Part shown: positions 8,222 through 17,503 of the stretch, piece after piece
How positions within the stretch are numbered: position 1 is the stretch's first letter
Layout: each line of letters begins with the position of its first letter
Source of the DNA: Luteimonas saliphila
GTDB taxonomy: Bacteria; Pseudomonadota; Gammaproteobacteria; Xanthomonadales; Xanthomonadaceae
Length of the DNA: 64,000 bases
Assembly (NCBI RefSeq): GCF_016774335.1
Contig: NZ_JAETWA010000042.1
Location: 323,121-387,120 of the forward strand
Direction of reading: 5' to 3'
Notes under the pieces: generated by a model
Seen by the model: the letters and a program-made list of their open reading frames with translations, nothing else
Database searches by the model: none
Told to the model about the DNA's origin: nothing
Program-made: the position numbers and the translations under genes

Positions 8222-10186
8222 TCAGCGCGCGTAGCTGCCGCCGCAGTCGCTGTCCTCGCCGGGCCCCAGCTCCAGCGTGGCCAGCAGGGCGGCCGGCGGC
8301 GCGATGCTTCCCAGGGCCAGTGCGATCGCGCCGCGCAGGCCCAGGCGCGCGAAGTCCGGTCGGAAGCTCGGGTCGGCGAACGTGCCGCCGAGATGCAGCG
8401 GCGAGCGCAGGGCGAGGATGCTGCGATCCTTGGGTCGCGGGCGCAGCTCGATGTCGAGGGTCTCGTCGCGCAGGTCCACCTGGCCCTCGCCCACGATGAT
8501 GGTGTCGCTGGTGTCGAACGCGAGCGCGCGCGACTGCATCACGCCGCCCTCGACCCCGAAGTCCGCGAACGCGCAGCGCACCGCGACCTTGCGGTCCTTG
8601 CCGATCATGAACTCCAGCGCCTCGTAGATGTCGATGCCGGCGAGTTCGATCAGCAGGTTGCTGATCTGTCCACGACCCATGCCGATCGCGACGTCGCCAT
8701 TGGCGCTGGCGAGCATGGCCGCCACCGAATTGCCGGTGCCGTCGAGGTTGAAGCTGCCGCCGAGGCGGCCGACCGCATCGTGGGTGAGCTCGGCGTTCGG
8801 AAACAGGCGCGCCAGCTCGATCCGGCGCACGTCCGCCTGCAACCGCGTGGTGATGGTGTCGGTGCGCGCATCCATGCGGATGTCGGCGCGGATGTCGCCG
8901 CCCGCGACGCCGAAGTTCAGCGGCTCCAGGCGCGCCAGTCCGCCTTCGAGCAGCAGGTGCGCGTCCATGTCGTCGATCGGCAGGTCCGGCGCGTCGATCC
9001 GCTGCGCGCGCAGGCGCACATCGGCGTCCATCGCGCGCAGTTTCGTCAGGTCGTAGGGCGTGGAGGGCAGCACCTTGCCGCGCGCCTGCTGCTTGGCCGC
9101 CTGCGCCGCCAGCGCCGGGTCCAGGGCCTCGCCGTCCGGGTCCGGGGCGCCGCCGAGAAAACCGGCGAGGTCGTCCAGGTCCAGCCGCTTCGACACCAGG
9201 TCGGCCTTGAACAGAGGCCGATCGCGGCCGACCACGGTAAGCGCCGCAGATCCGGCAAGGTCGCTCTGGCCGACCTTGCCGGCGAAGCCGTCGTAATGCC
9301 AGGTGTCGCCGTCGCGGGTCAGGCGCCCGTCGACGTCGTAGGGCGGCGAATCCGGCATCGCCACGCCGAACAGCGGATAGAGGTCGGCAAGGTTGCGGCC
9401 GGCGAGCGCGAACTCCAGGTCGAGGCCACGCAGGCGCAGCGGGTCGATCAGGGTGCCGCGCGCGTGGGCACGGGTGGCGCCCGCGCGGGCGCGCAGGTCG
9501 AGCCGGTAGGGTCGCTCGGTGTCCCGCAGCTCCATGGGCGACTCCGCGGCCCCTTCGAGGGTGAAGGGGTTGCCGGTCCAGCGGCCGTCGCCACGGAGCG
9601 CGATCGCGGGCGCGGCGTCGCCTTCGCGGGGTTCGCGGCTGGCCAGGCGGATGTCGATGCCGGTCTTCCGGCGCGCGTCGTCGAAGCGCAGGCGGCCGTC
9701 CTCCACCCAGAAGCGCCGCACCCGCAGCGGTTCGCCGCCATCGTCCTCGAAGCCGAAGTCCCAGTTGCCCGGGCCGTCTTCGGGATGCGCCTCCAGCCGC
9801 ACGTCCGGCCTCCTCAACCGGATCTCGGCCAACCTCACCGAGCCCCGCAGCAGCGGCCAGAGTTCCAGCTGCAGCGCGATGCGGTCGGCAGTGGCCATGT
9901 CGGCATGCTCGGACCAGTCGGCATTGCCCAGGCGCACGTCGTCGGCGGTGACGGCGGTGATGCGTCCGAGGTCGACGCCGAGGTTGCCGGCGATCTCGAA
10001 TTCGCGGCCGGTCCTCGCCTCGACGATCCGTTCGACCGGTCCCTTGAGCCAGTTCCAGTCCCAGAGCAGGACGAGCAGGACGACGGCGCCGACCGCCGCG
10101 GCCAGGATCGTGGCGGTGCGCCGCGAAGGCGGCCACTGCCGGCGCAGACGGGCGAACGGAGTACCTGGGCGGTCGGGGCGCTGCAT
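8222..10186 (-). CDS. AsmA-family envelope protein
   Basis: A 654-residue protein with one N-terminal transmembrane segment (about residues 25-43) and a long periplasmic region of the AsmA type: N-terminal EIAGNLGVDLGR block and C-terminal block (FDTSDTIIVGEGQVDLRDE..., PLHLGGTFADPSFRPD). AsmA-like proteins are beta-rich, bridge-like proteins implicated in phospholipid transport and outer-membrane homeostasis. It converges on the CBS gene, with 60 bases between stops. Confidence 0.85.
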   Translation of the reverse strand: MQRPDRPGTPFARLRRQWPPSRRTATILAAAVGAVVLLVLLWDWNWLKGPVERIVEARTGREFEIAGNLGVDLGRITAVTADDVRLGNADWSEHADMATADRIALQLELWPLLRGSVRLAEIRLRRPDVRLEAHPEDGPGNWDFGFEDDGGEPLRVRRFWVEDGRLRFDDARRKTGIDIRLASREPREGDAAPAIALRGDGRWTGNPFTLEGAAESPMELRDTERPYRLDLRARAGATRAHARGTLIDPLRLRGLDLEFALAGRNLADLYPLFGVAMPDSPPYDVDGRLTRDGDTWHYDGFAGKVGQSDLAGSAALTVVGRDRPLFKADLVSKRLDLDDLAGFLGGAPDPDGEALDPALAAQAAKQQARGKVLPSTPYDLTKLRAMDADVRLRAQRIDAPDLPIDDMDAHLLLEGGLARLEPLNFGVAGGDIRADIRMDARTDTITTRLQADVRRIELARLFPNAELTHDAVGRLGGSFNLDGTGNSVAAMLASANGDVAIGMGRGQISNLLIELAGIDIYEALEFMIGKDRKVAVRCAFADFGVEGGVMQSRALAFDTSDTIIVGEGQVDLRDETLDIELRPRPKDRSILALRSPLHLGGTFADPSFRPDFARLGLRGAIALALGSIAPPAALLATLELGPGEDSDCGGSYAR

Positions 10187-10283
10187 TGCTCCAGTATTCG
10201 TGGGCGGTGTTGTCGCGGCGCGAAATCCGCGCCCATGTTCAGCGAGGCGAACGCCTCGTGACGGCCGGATCGCCAGGACGTCG

Positions 10284-10976
10284 TCAGCGTGGAATGACCT
10301 GCGCCATCACCGCCACGTAGTGGCAGACGCTGCCGCCGATGCAGAACAGGTGCCAGATCGCATGCGAGTACCGCACCGATTCGCGGTGGTAGTAGTACGT
10401 GCCGAGCGTGTAGAACAGCCCGCCCGCGAGCAGCCAGCCGAGGGTCCAGCCGTCCAGGGTCGCCATCACCGGCTTGATCGCCACGACCACCAGCCAGCCC
10501 ATCGCGACGTAGATCAGGGTCGAGAGCTTCCTGAAACGACCGGTGTAGAACAGCTTGAACACCACCCCGGCCAGCGCGAGGATCCAGATCGCCGCGAACA
10601 GGCTCCAGCCCCAGGTGCCGCGCAGGCCGATCAGGGTGAACGGGGTGTAGGTGCCCGCGATCAGCAGATAGATCGCGCAGTGGTCGAACACCTTCAGGCG
10701 ACCCTTCGCGATCGGGTGCTGGATCGAGTGGTAGAGGGTGGAGGCGAGGTAGAGCAGCAGCAGCGAAACGCCGAACACGATCGCGGCGCCCAACTGCCAG
10801 CCGTCGCCATGGATGGCGGCGAGCGTGATCAGCACCGCGCTGCCGGCCAGCGCCGCCGCGGCGCCCACCCCGTGGGTGAGCGCGCTGGCGAGTTCGTCGC
10901 GCAGGTCGAGCGCCCGATGCGCGCGCACGCGGGCACGCATCGAACTGAAACTGGAATGGGGGCGGCTCACGTCCAT
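10284..10976 (-). CDS. trhA: Hemolysin III / TrhA family membrane protein
   Basis: A 230-residue polytopic protein with about seven transmembrane helices. It carries the family hallmarks: ALTHGVGA near residue 34, STLYHS near 80, and the C-terminal YSHAIWHLFCIGG-CHY block with the metal-binding His residues. Members of the PAQR/hemolysin III superfamily are proposed hydrolases or lipid-homeostasis proteins; the true role here is unknown. Confidence 0.9.
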   Translation of the reverse strand: MDVSRPHSSFSSMRARVRAHRALDLRDELASALTHGVGAAAALAGSAVLITLAAIHGDGWQLGAAIVFGVSLLLLYLASTLYHSIQHPIAKGRLKVFDHCAIYLLIAGTYTPFTLIGLRGTWGWSLFAAIWILALAGVVFKLFYTGRFRKLSTLIYVAMGWLVVVAIKPVMATLDGWTLGWLLAGGLFYTLGTYYYHRESVRYSHAIWHLFCIGGSVCHYVAVMAQVIPR

Positions 10977-11119
10977 ACGTTACCGCATTGCAACATGGCG
11001 CGGCGTGACCGCCGGTCGTCCCGGATCCGGTGGATGGTCAAGAGCCGGACCAGCCACCAGGCGCGATCCGGTCGGACGCGTGCGGCGCGCAGCCGCAGGC
11101 ACGCCGCGCCGGTGCCGCC

Positions 11120-12724
11120 TCAGTCGACGGCGACGGCGTGCGCGTGCTCGCGGGTCGCCATGAACCGCACCGCGGGCGCGCGCTCTTCGGCCAGTTGCAG
11201 GTTGACTCGGGTCGGCGCGAGGTAGACCAGTTCGCCGGCGCCGTCGATCGCGAGGTTCATCGCGTGCTTGTCGCGGAACTCCTCGAGCTTCTTCGCGTCC
11301 TCGCACTTCACCCAGCGCGCGGTCGCCACCTGCACGGGTTCGAAGGCGGCATCGACGCCGTACTCGTCCTTGAGGCGGTAGGCCACCACGTCGAACTGGA
11401 GCACGCCGACCGCGCCCAGGATCAGGTCGTTGCTCATCAGTGGGCGGAAGAACTGGGTGGCGCCTTCCTCGGACAACTGCGCCAGGCCCTTCTGCAGTTG
11501 CTTGAGCTTGAGCGGATCGCGCAGCCGGGCGCGGCGGAACAGTTCCGGCGCGAAGTTGGGGATGCCGGTGAAGGCGAGTTGCTCGCCCTCGGTGAAGGTG
11601 TCGCCGATCGAGATGGTGCCGTGGTTGTGGATGCCGATCACGTCGCCGGGAAACGCCTCGGCGGCGATCTCGCGGTCGCTGGCCATGAAGGTCAGCGCGT
11701 TGGCCAGCTTCATGTCCTTGCCGGTGCGGGCGTGGAGCACCTTCATCCCGGCGCTGAAGCGTCCCGAACACACGCGCATGAACGCGACCCGGTCGCGGTG
11801 CTGCGGATCCATGTTGGCCTGGATCTTGAAGACGAAGCCCGTGAGCGGGGCTTCGGTCGGCGCGACCACGCGCGAGGTGGTCGCGCGCGGGCGCGGCGAG
11901 GGCGCGTGCTCGACGAAGAAGTCCAGCAGGGGTTGCACCCCGAAGTTGTTGACGCCGGAGCCGAAGAACACCGGGGTCTGCCTGCCGGCGAGGTAGGCCT
12001 GCTCGTCGAACGGATGGCTGGCGCCCTGCACCAGTTCCAGCTCCTCGCGCAGGCCGGCCAGCATGTCTGCGCCGATCCGTTGCTCCAGTCCCGGCGCATC
12101 CAGCGAGGGGAAGATCGTCGAGTCCTGCCGGGTGAAATTGCGGCCGGGTTCGTACAGGTGCACCTCGCCGGTCACCAGGTGCACGACGCCCTTGAGCCGC
12201 TGTCCCATGCCGATCGGCCAGGTCACCGGCGCGCACTGGATGCCGAGCACGCTCTCCACCTCATCCAGCAGGTCGATCGGGTCCTTGCCCTCGCGGTCGA
12301 GCTTGTTGATGAAGGTCATGATCGGCGTGTCGCGCATGCGGCACACCTCCATCAGCTTGATCGTGCGCTCCTCCACGCCCTTGGCGACGTCGATCACCAT
12401 CAGCGCCGAGTCGACCGCGGTCAGCACCCGGTAGGTGTCCTCGCCGAAGTCGGCGTGGCCGGGGGTATCGAGCAGGTTGACGATGCGGCCCTCATACGGG
12501 AACTGCATCACCGAGCTGGTGACCGAGATGCCGCGCTCCTTCTCCAGCGCCATCCAGTCCGACGTCGCATGGCGCGCGGCCTTGCGGCCCTTGACGCTGC
12601 CGGCCATCTGGATCGCGCCGCCGAACAGCAGCAGTTTTTCGGTCAGCGTGGTCTTGCCGGCGTCGGGGTGCGAGATGATCGCGAAGGTGCGGCGGCGGGC
12701 GGCTTCGGCGGAAACGTCGGGCAT
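11120..12724 (-). CDS. prfC: Peptide chain release factor 3
   Basis: GTPase that removes RF1/RF2 from the ribosome after termination. The 534-residue product is normal length. GTP-binding motifs are all present: G1 SHPDAGKTT (residues 18-26), G3 DTPGH (86-90), G4 NKLD (140-143), followed by domain II and the RF3 C-terminal domain. A perfect TATAAT lies about 50 bases upstream of the start. Confidence 0.97.
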   Translation of the reverse strand: MPDVSAEAARRRTFAIISHPDAGKTTLTEKLLLFGGAIQMAGSVKGRKAARHATSDWMALEKERGISVTSSVMQFPYEGRIVNLLDTPGHADFGEDTYRVLTAVDSALMVIDVAKGVEERTIKLMEVCRMRDTPIMTFINKLDREGKDPIDLLDEVESVLGIQCAPVTWPIGMGQRLKGVVHLVTGEVHLYEPGRNFTRQDSTIFPSLDAPGLEQRIGADMLAGLREELELVQGASHPFDEQAYLAGRQTPVFFGSGVNNFGVQPLLDFFVEHAPSPRPRATTSRVVAPTEAPLTGFVFKIQANMDPQHRDRVAFMRVCSGRFSAGMKVLHARTGKDMKLANALTFMASDREIAAEAFPGDVIGIHNHGTISIGDTFTEGEQLAFTGIPNFAPELFRRARLRDPLKLKQLQKGLAQLSEEGATQFFRPLMSNDLILGAVGVLQFDVVAYRLKDEYGVDAAFEPVQVATARWVKCEDAKKLEEFRDKHAMNLAIDGAGELVYLAPTRVNLQLAEERAPAVRFMATREHAHAVAVD

Positions 12725-12771
12725 GCTTGGCGCGCACGGGCGTGCGCGGACCGGGGCAGGGAGGGGCGGGG

Positions 12772-12777
12772 ATTATA
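12772..12777 (-). promoter_or_regulatory. Candidate -10 box of prfC
   Basis: A perfect TATAAT on the minus strand sits 48 bases before the prfC ATG in otherwise very GC-rich DNA. No convincing -35 element is seen 16-18 bases upstream. Confidence 0.45.
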
Positions 12778-12902
12778 GGCGCAGCGGTGCCGGCGCTGCG
12801 GATGTCGTCCCGGACGGAGGATGGCGGCCCATCCGGTGCGGTCACCGGTGCGTGGACCCCGACCGGTCGGCAGCGGCCTGTGGCCGACGAACGTGGCCGG
12901 CC

Positions 12903-13817
12903 TCAGTCGCCGCCGGCCTGGGCGCTGCCGAAGCGCAGGATCCCCTGCGGCCCGAACATGCGGAACGGCACCGAATGCAGCCGCATGCCGCGGTTGGCCT
13001 GGACCACGAAATGCAGGTGCGGCGCCGTGCTGCGCCCGGTATGGCCGGACAGCCCGATCACCTGGCCACGGCGCACCCGCTGACCGAGGCGGACCAGCAC
13101 GCCGCCCGGTTGCAGGTGGGCGTACAGGGCCATGGTGCCGTCGTCGTGCAGCACGCGGATGAAGTTGGCGCGCGCGACCAGCGCCTCGTCGTCCTCGCCC
13201 GGTGCCGCGTCGCCGAAGCCGGCTTCCGACTGCATCACCACGCCGTCGCGCGCGGCGAGCACTGGCGTGCCGACCGGGGCGGCGAAGTCGACCGCGTGCC
13301 GATTCTCGTCGTCGGCATGGCTGAAGCCGCCGTCCCAGGCCTGCTGGACGCGCAGCGAGGCGGTCTGCAGCGGGTAGGCGTATTCGACATCGCGCGGCCG
13401 CGCATTCGGTGTGCCGGGGACGGCGACCACCCGCAGTTGCGGATTGCCGCGTGGGATCCGCGCCAGCAGGGCGCCCGACTGCGCCGGCACCGTGCCGCGC
13501 GCGGGCAGCGGCGGATCGCTCGCCAGCGACCCGCCGCCATCGGCATGCAGCATCACCTCGATCGGCCCGGCCAGCAGGTTGTCGACCCAGGCGAGCGCGC
13601 CGGCGTGGCCCTGCTCGACGCGCAGGCGCGCGACCACGGCCGCCTCGACCGGAACCTCGAGCCGGGCGACGTCCTGCGCCGGCACCCGCTCGTCGACGCG
13701 GTCGGCGTACTGGGCGTGGCCCTGCGCATCGGTCCAGCGATACACCTGCGAAGCCTGCGCCGCGCCCATGCCCAGCGCGATCAGCGCTATGCCGGGCAGC
13801 AGCGTGGCCGTGTTCAC
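12903..13817 (-). CDS. Secreted DUF4124 + M23 (LytM) family protein
   Basis: A 304-residue exported protein: signal peptide (about residues 1-23), a DUF4124 segment (QVYRWTDAQGHAQYADR), a linker, and a C-terminal peptidase M23 domain with the HxxxD zinc motif (HAVD) and the HLHF motif. All metal ligands appear intact, so it may be an active murein endopeptidase rather than a pseudo-LytM activator. I chose the GTG at 13817 because it overlaps the upstream stop as GTGA and begins the signal peptide; the longer open frame upstream is antisense-like and compositionally odd. Confidence 0.88.
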   Translation of the reverse strand: MNTATLLPGIALIALGMGAAQASQVYRWTDAQGHAQYADRVDERVPAQDVARLEVPVEAAVVARLRVEQGHAGALAWVDNLLAGPIEVMLHADGGGSLASDPPLPARGTVPAQSGALLARIPRGNPQLRVVAVPGTPNARPRDVEYAYPLQTASLRVQQAWDGGFSHADDENRHAVDFAAPVGTPVLAARDGVVMQSEAGFGDAAPGEDDEALVARANFIRVLHDDGTMALYAHLQPGGVLVRLGQRVRRGQVIGLSGHTGRSTAPHLHFVVQANRGMRLHSVPFRMFGPQGILRFGSAQAGGD

Positions 13818-14908
13818 CGCACGCAGGCCGGATCGAGCTGCAGCGCGCGGGCGATGTCGCCCAGGTCGAAGGCCGCGACCGCGCGATCGTCGTGGACCGC
13901 GAACAGCGCGCCCGCGGGGAAGCGCGCGGTGGCGCCGGCGTGCAGGGCGACGCCGTCGGTCCAGGCCGCGACCTGGCCCGAGAACGTACCGCGCGGCGCC
14001 AGCGTGACCCGGTCGAACACGCGGAAGATCGTCAGCGGGCGCAACTGGTCCGCGACGATCCAGTAGCCGGCGTCGGCGGTGCAGGCCCACAGCGCGATGC
14101 CCTCGGGTTCAGCCAGGAACGCCCCCGGCGCGACTCCGCCGCCGGTGAAACGGCCGTCGAGCGTGTATTCGCGCAGCGCGGTGCCGTGGCGGCGGTCCTC
14201 GTCCGCGACCAGCAGGCGGTCGTGCGCCGGATCGCCGACCAGCGATTCGACGATGCGCAGCGCAGTCGCTTCGCGGGTATCGCCGAAGGCGCCGACAGCG
14301 TGCACGGTCGGCATGCCGTCGGGGTCGAAGCGGATGCGGTAGCGGCGCACGCGCTGGTCGAGCGCCTCCAGCGGCGGCACCACGTCGAAACGCGGGCCGT
14401 CCATGAAGCTGTCGGTGACGTACACGTGGAGCTCGCCGGGCACGGGTTCGTGGACCCACAGGCCGTAGGGGCTGCGCAACTGGCCCTCGCCGAAGCTGCC
14501 CAGCGGCCGGAAATCCGGCAGCGCCAGCATCTGCACGCGGCGGTTGTCGCGCTCGGACACGAACAGCACGTCGCCGTGGACGAAGACGCCGTTGGGGCGC
14601 AGGAACTCGCCGTCGGCGCCTCCACGGTGGCCGACGCTGCGCAACTGCTCACCGCTGTCGGCATCGAACACCACCAGTTCGTGGGTGTTCTTGGCGGTGG
14701 CGATCAGCCAGGTACCGCCGTCCTCTGTGGGCCAGGTGGCGAGCGAATCCAGCTCGTCCTCGGGGTTCTCGATGGTGACGTACCGCTCGGGCACGGTGAC
14801 GACGTCCGCGGGGGGCGAAAGCGGGGCCCCGACGGGCGGGGCCGGGGCGCGCGGAGTCGCGCAGGCGGCCAGCAACAGGGCCGCCAAGAGGGGGAGGGCA
14901 AGGCGCAT
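13814..14908 (-). CDS. Phytase-like beta-propeller lipoprotein
   Basis: A 364-residue lipoprotein with a lipobox (LLLAAC, Cys at residue 16). The body has repeated propeller-like blades (GTWLIATAKNTHELVVFDADSGEQL, RPNGVFVHGDVLFVSERDNRRV, PEGIALWACTADAGYWIVADQ) resembling the beta-propeller phytase/3-phytase family. It may be a phosphatase or only a structural propeller; catalytic calcium ligands were not mapped. Its stop overlaps the GTG of the M23 gene by four bases, so the two are translationally coupled. It is divergent from the methionine operon. Confidence 0.75.
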   Translation of the reverse strand: MRLALPLLAALLLAACATPRAPAPPVGAPLSPPADVVTVPERYVTIENPEDELDSLATWPTEDGGTWLIATAKNTHELVVFDADSGEQLRSVGHRGGADGEFLRPNGVFVHGDVLFVSERDNRRVQMLALPDFRPLGSFGEGQLRSPYGLWVHEPVPGELHVYVTDSFMDGPRFDVVPPLEALDQRVRRYRIRFDPDGMPTVHAVGAFGDTREATALRIVESLVGDPAHDRLLVADEDRRHGTALREYTLDGRFTGGGVAPGAFLAEPEGIALWACTADAGYWIVADQLRPLTIFRVFDRVTLAPRGTFSGQVAAWTDGVALHAGATARFPAGALFAVHDDRAVAAFDLGDIARALQLDPACVR

Positions 14909-14945
14909 GGCCGGATTATCGCCGGAACTCCCGCGCAAACGGAAT

Positions 14946-14969
14946 ATCGCTTCATCGGCATGAAGCGAT
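14946..14969. promoter_or_regulatory. 10-bp perfect palindrome at the methionine-operon promoter
   Basis: ATCGCTTCAT (14946-14955) and ATGAAGCGAT (14960-14969) are perfect inverted repeats around a 4-base loop. The right arm touches the first base of the TTGACA -35 box, and the site lies between the divergent phytase-like and methionine genes. An operator for a methionine-cycle regulator is the simplest reading. Confidence 0.6.
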
Positions 14970-14997
14970 TGACAAACGCCGAAAGGGCCGGCAAGCT
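14969..14997 (+). promoter_or_regulatory. Promoter of the metX-metB-hom operon
   Basis: A consensus -35 TTGACA (14969-14974) is followed after 17 bases by CAAGCT (14992-14997), a weak -10. Transcription would begin about where the SAM riboswitch begins. Confidence 0.6.
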
Positions 14998-15000
14998 GCG

Positions 15001-15130
15001 TCCATCCATCGAGACCGGCTGAGGGACAGGCCCGAAGACGCCGGGGCAACCTGATGGGGACGACCGCAAGGTCGTGCCTGTCGCGGTGCCAACTCCTGCG
15101 GGGACCTGGTGTCCACCGGAAGATGGTTGC
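15001..15130 (+). ncRNA. SAM (S-box) riboswitch leader
   Basis: The leader shows the ordered S-box core: P1 left arm CCATC (15006-15010), the conserved GAGGGA (near 15021), CCCGAAGACGCCGGGGCAACC (15030-15051, split motif), GGTGCCAACTCC (15085-15096), a GAA and the P1 right arm GATGG (15122-15126). It binds S-adenosylmethionine and should shut off the downstream genes. There is no obvious U-tract terminator in the 100 bases before metX, so control of translation initiation is likely. Confidence 0.9.
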
Positions 15131-15227
15131 GCAACGCCGCTGGCGGTGGATGCGCATCTTGCCGGCAGCCCCGGCGTCTTCCGACCCCCGCAAGCCCGAT
15201 GGCCGTCCTTTCGCCGGATCGCGCCAG

Positions 15228-16274
15228 ATGAGCCTTGTCGACTTCCCCGCCCGCACGCTGCTATCGGCCGATGCCGTCGTGTTGTCGTCGCTGCGCGCGG
15301 CGGGGGTCGACGCGCCGCCGGCACGCCGCGGCGAGTTCGAACTCGACCTGCCGCTGCGCCACGCCGGCGCGCACAGGGTGCGCGTCGCCTGGGAGCTCCT
15401 CGGCCCGGCCGGCGCGCCGGTGGTGCTGGTGGCCGGCGGCATCTCCGCGCATCGCCACGTCGTCGCCAGCGCCGCGTTCCCCGAAGCCGGCTGGGCCGGC
15501 GACCTGGCTGGCGACGGCCGCGCGCTGGATCCCGCGAAGACCCGCATCCTGGGCTTCGACTACGTCGGTGCCGACGGCCGTACCGACGCGCCGATCGACA
15601 CCGCCGACCAGGCCGATGCGGTCGCGGCACTGCTCGACGCGTTGCATGTCGACGCACTGAAGGCGTTCGTCGGCTATTCCTACGGCGCCCTGGTCGGCCT
15701 GCAGTTCGCCGTCCGGCATCCGCGCCGGCTGGCGAAGCTGGTCGCGGTCAGCGGCGCGCATCGTGCCCATCCCTACGCCGCGGCATGGCGTGCGCTGCAG
15801 CGCAAGGCGGTGGCGCTGGGCCAGTTGCAGTGCGCCGACGTACAGGGGCTGTCGCTGGCGCGCCAGTTCGCGATGCTCAGCTACCGCACGCCGGAAGAAT
15901 TCGAGGAGCGCTTCGACGCGCCGCCGGAAGTGACCAACGGCCGCGTGCGCGTCGCCGCCGAGGATTACCTGGATGCGGCCGGCGCGCGTTTCGTCGCGCG
16001 CACCCCGGTCAACGCCTGGCTGCGGCTGTCCGAATCGATCGACCTGCACCGCATCGACCCCGGGCAGGTGCGGGTGCCGACGCTGGTGGTCGCGGTCGAG
16101 GGCGACCGCCTGGTGCCGCTGTCCGATTCGGTGGCGCTGGTCGAAGGCCTCGGCCACGCAGGCCAGCTGCGCGTACTGCGCTCGCCCTACGGGCACGACG
16201 CCTTCCTGAAAGAAACCGACCGCATCGACGGCATCCTCGCCGGCGTGCTGCACAACCCCGGAGATCCCGCATGA
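15228..16274 (+). CDS. metX: Homoserine O-acyltransferase, MetX type
   Basis: Acylates homoserine for methionine synthesis. The 348-residue product has the alpha/beta-hydrolase fold with a complete triad: nucleophile S151 in GYSYG, D293 in EGDRLVPL and H323 in YGHDAF. Related Xanthomonadaceae MetX enzymes are reported to use succinyl-CoA; the acyl donor cannot be read from the sequence here. The protein is somewhat shorter than typical MetX (370-400). The ATG at 15228 is the first one after the riboswitch giving the family N-terminus, although its Shine-Dalgarno is weak. Its stop overlaps metB as ATGA. Confidence 0.92.
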   Translation: MSLVDFPARTLLSADAVVLSSLRAAGVDAPPARRGEFELDLPLRHAGAHRVRVAWELLGPAGAPVVLVAGGISAHRHVVASAAFPEAGWAGDLAGDGRALDPAKTRILGFDYVGADGRTDAPIDTADQADAVAALLDALHVDALKAFVGYSYGALVGLQFAVRHPRRLAKLVAVSGAHRAHPYAAAWRALQRKAVALGQLQCADVQGLSLARQFAMLSYRTPEEFEERFDAPPEVTNGRVRVAAEDYLDAAGARFVARTPVNAWLRLSESIDLHRIDPGQVRVPTLVVAVEGDRLVPLSDSVALVEGLGHAGQLRVLRSPYGHDAFLKETDRIDGILAGVLHNPGDPA

Positions 16275-17503
16275 CCGCCACGCCCCCCAACGCCGCTGCC
16301 GCCGATTGTCGCCGCCCCGCGACCCGTGCCGTGCGGGCCGGCATCGACCGCGATCCCGCGTTCGGTGCGGTCACGCCGCCGATCGTACTGTCGAGCAACT
16401 TCAGCTTCGACGGCTTCGGCAACAAGCGCGCCTACGACTACACCCGTAGCGGCAACCCGACCCGCGACCTGCTCGGCGAGGCGCTGGCCGAACTCGAGGG
16501 CGGCGCCGGCGGCGTGGTCACGGCGACCGGCATGGGCGCGATCACCCTGGTGCTCAACGCGCTGCTCGAGCCCGGCGACACCCTGGTGGTGCCGCACGAT
16601 GCCTACGGCGGCAGCTGGCGCCTGTTCAACGCGCTGGCCGCCAAGGGCCACTTCAGGCTGGTCACGGCCGACCTCACCGATCCACGTTCGCTGGCCGACG
16701 CGCTGGCGCAGTCGCCGAAGCTGGTGCTGATCGAAACCCCCTCCAACCCGCTGTTGCGGGTGACCGACCTACGCTTCGTGATCGAGGCCGCGCAGCGCGC
16801 CGGCGCGCTCACCGTGGTCGACAACACCTTCCTGTCGCCGGCGCTGCAGACCCCGATCGCATTCGGTGCCGACGTGGTGGTGCATTCGACCACCAAGTAC
16901 ATCAACGGACACAGCGACGTGGTCGGCGGCGCGGTGGTGGCCCGGACCGCGGAACTGCACGAGCGCCTCGCCTGGTGGGCGAACGCGCTGGGCATCACCG
17001 GCGCGCCGTTCGACGCCTTCCTGACCCTGCGCGGCCTGCGCACGCTGGACGCGCGGCTGCGCGTGCACCAGGAGAATGCGCAGGCGATCGCGCAGCAGCT
17101 CGAGGCGCATCCGGCGGTGGCCAAGGTGCATTACCCCGGCCTGGCCTCGCATCCGGGGCACGCGCTGGCCGCGCGGCAGCAGACCGGCTTCGGCGCGATG
17201 CTGTCGCTGGAACTCGACGGTGGCGTCGAGGCGGTGCGCGCCTTCGTCGACGGGCTGCAGTACTTCACCCTGGCCGAGTCGCTGGGCGGCGTCGAGAGCC
17301 TGGTCGCGCATCCGGCATCGATGACGCATGCGGCGATGACGCCCGAAGCGCGCGCGGCGGCCGGCATCCCCGACGGGTTGCTGCGGCTGTCGGTCGGCAT
17401 CGAGGCGCAGGTCGACCTGCAGGCCGACCTGGCCGCGGCACTGGTGCGTGCACAGGGCGCTGTCGACAGCCAGGGTGCGGCCCTGAAGCGGGTGGACGCA
17501 TGA
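16271..17503 (+). CDS. metB: Cystathionine gamma-synthase / O-acylhomoserine (thiol)-lyase
   Basis: PLP enzyme of the Cys/Met-metabolism family joining O-acylhomoserine to cysteine (or sulfide). The 410-residue product has the YTRSGNPTRD block, the ETPSNPLLRVTD block and the PLP lysine K209 in STTKYINGHSD. C-terminal SLGGVESLVAHPASMTH is typical of the gamma-synthase/lyase group. It overlaps metX upstream and hom downstream, each by ATGA, so three proteins are made in a coupled operon. The choice between synthase and lyase rests on operon context. Confidence 0.93.
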   Translation: MTATPPNAAAADCRRPATRAVRAGIDRDPAFGAVTPPIVLSSNFSFDGFGNKRAYDYTRSGNPTRDLLGEALAELEGGAGGVVTATGMGAITLVLNALLEPGDTLVVPHDAYGGSWRLFNALAAKGHFRLVTADLTDPRSLADALAQSPKLVLIETPSNPLLRVTDLRFVIEAAQRAGALTVVDNTFLSPALQTPIAFGADVVVHSTTKYINGHSDVVGGAVVARTAELHERLAWWANALGITGAPFDAFLTLRGLRTLDARLRVHQENAQAIAQQLEAHPAVAKVHYPGLASHPGHALAARQQTGFGAMLSLELDGGVEAVRAFVDGLQYFTLAESLGGVESLVAHPASMTHAAMTPEARAAAGIPDGLLRLSVGIEAQVDLQADLAAALVRAQGAVDSQGAALKRVDA

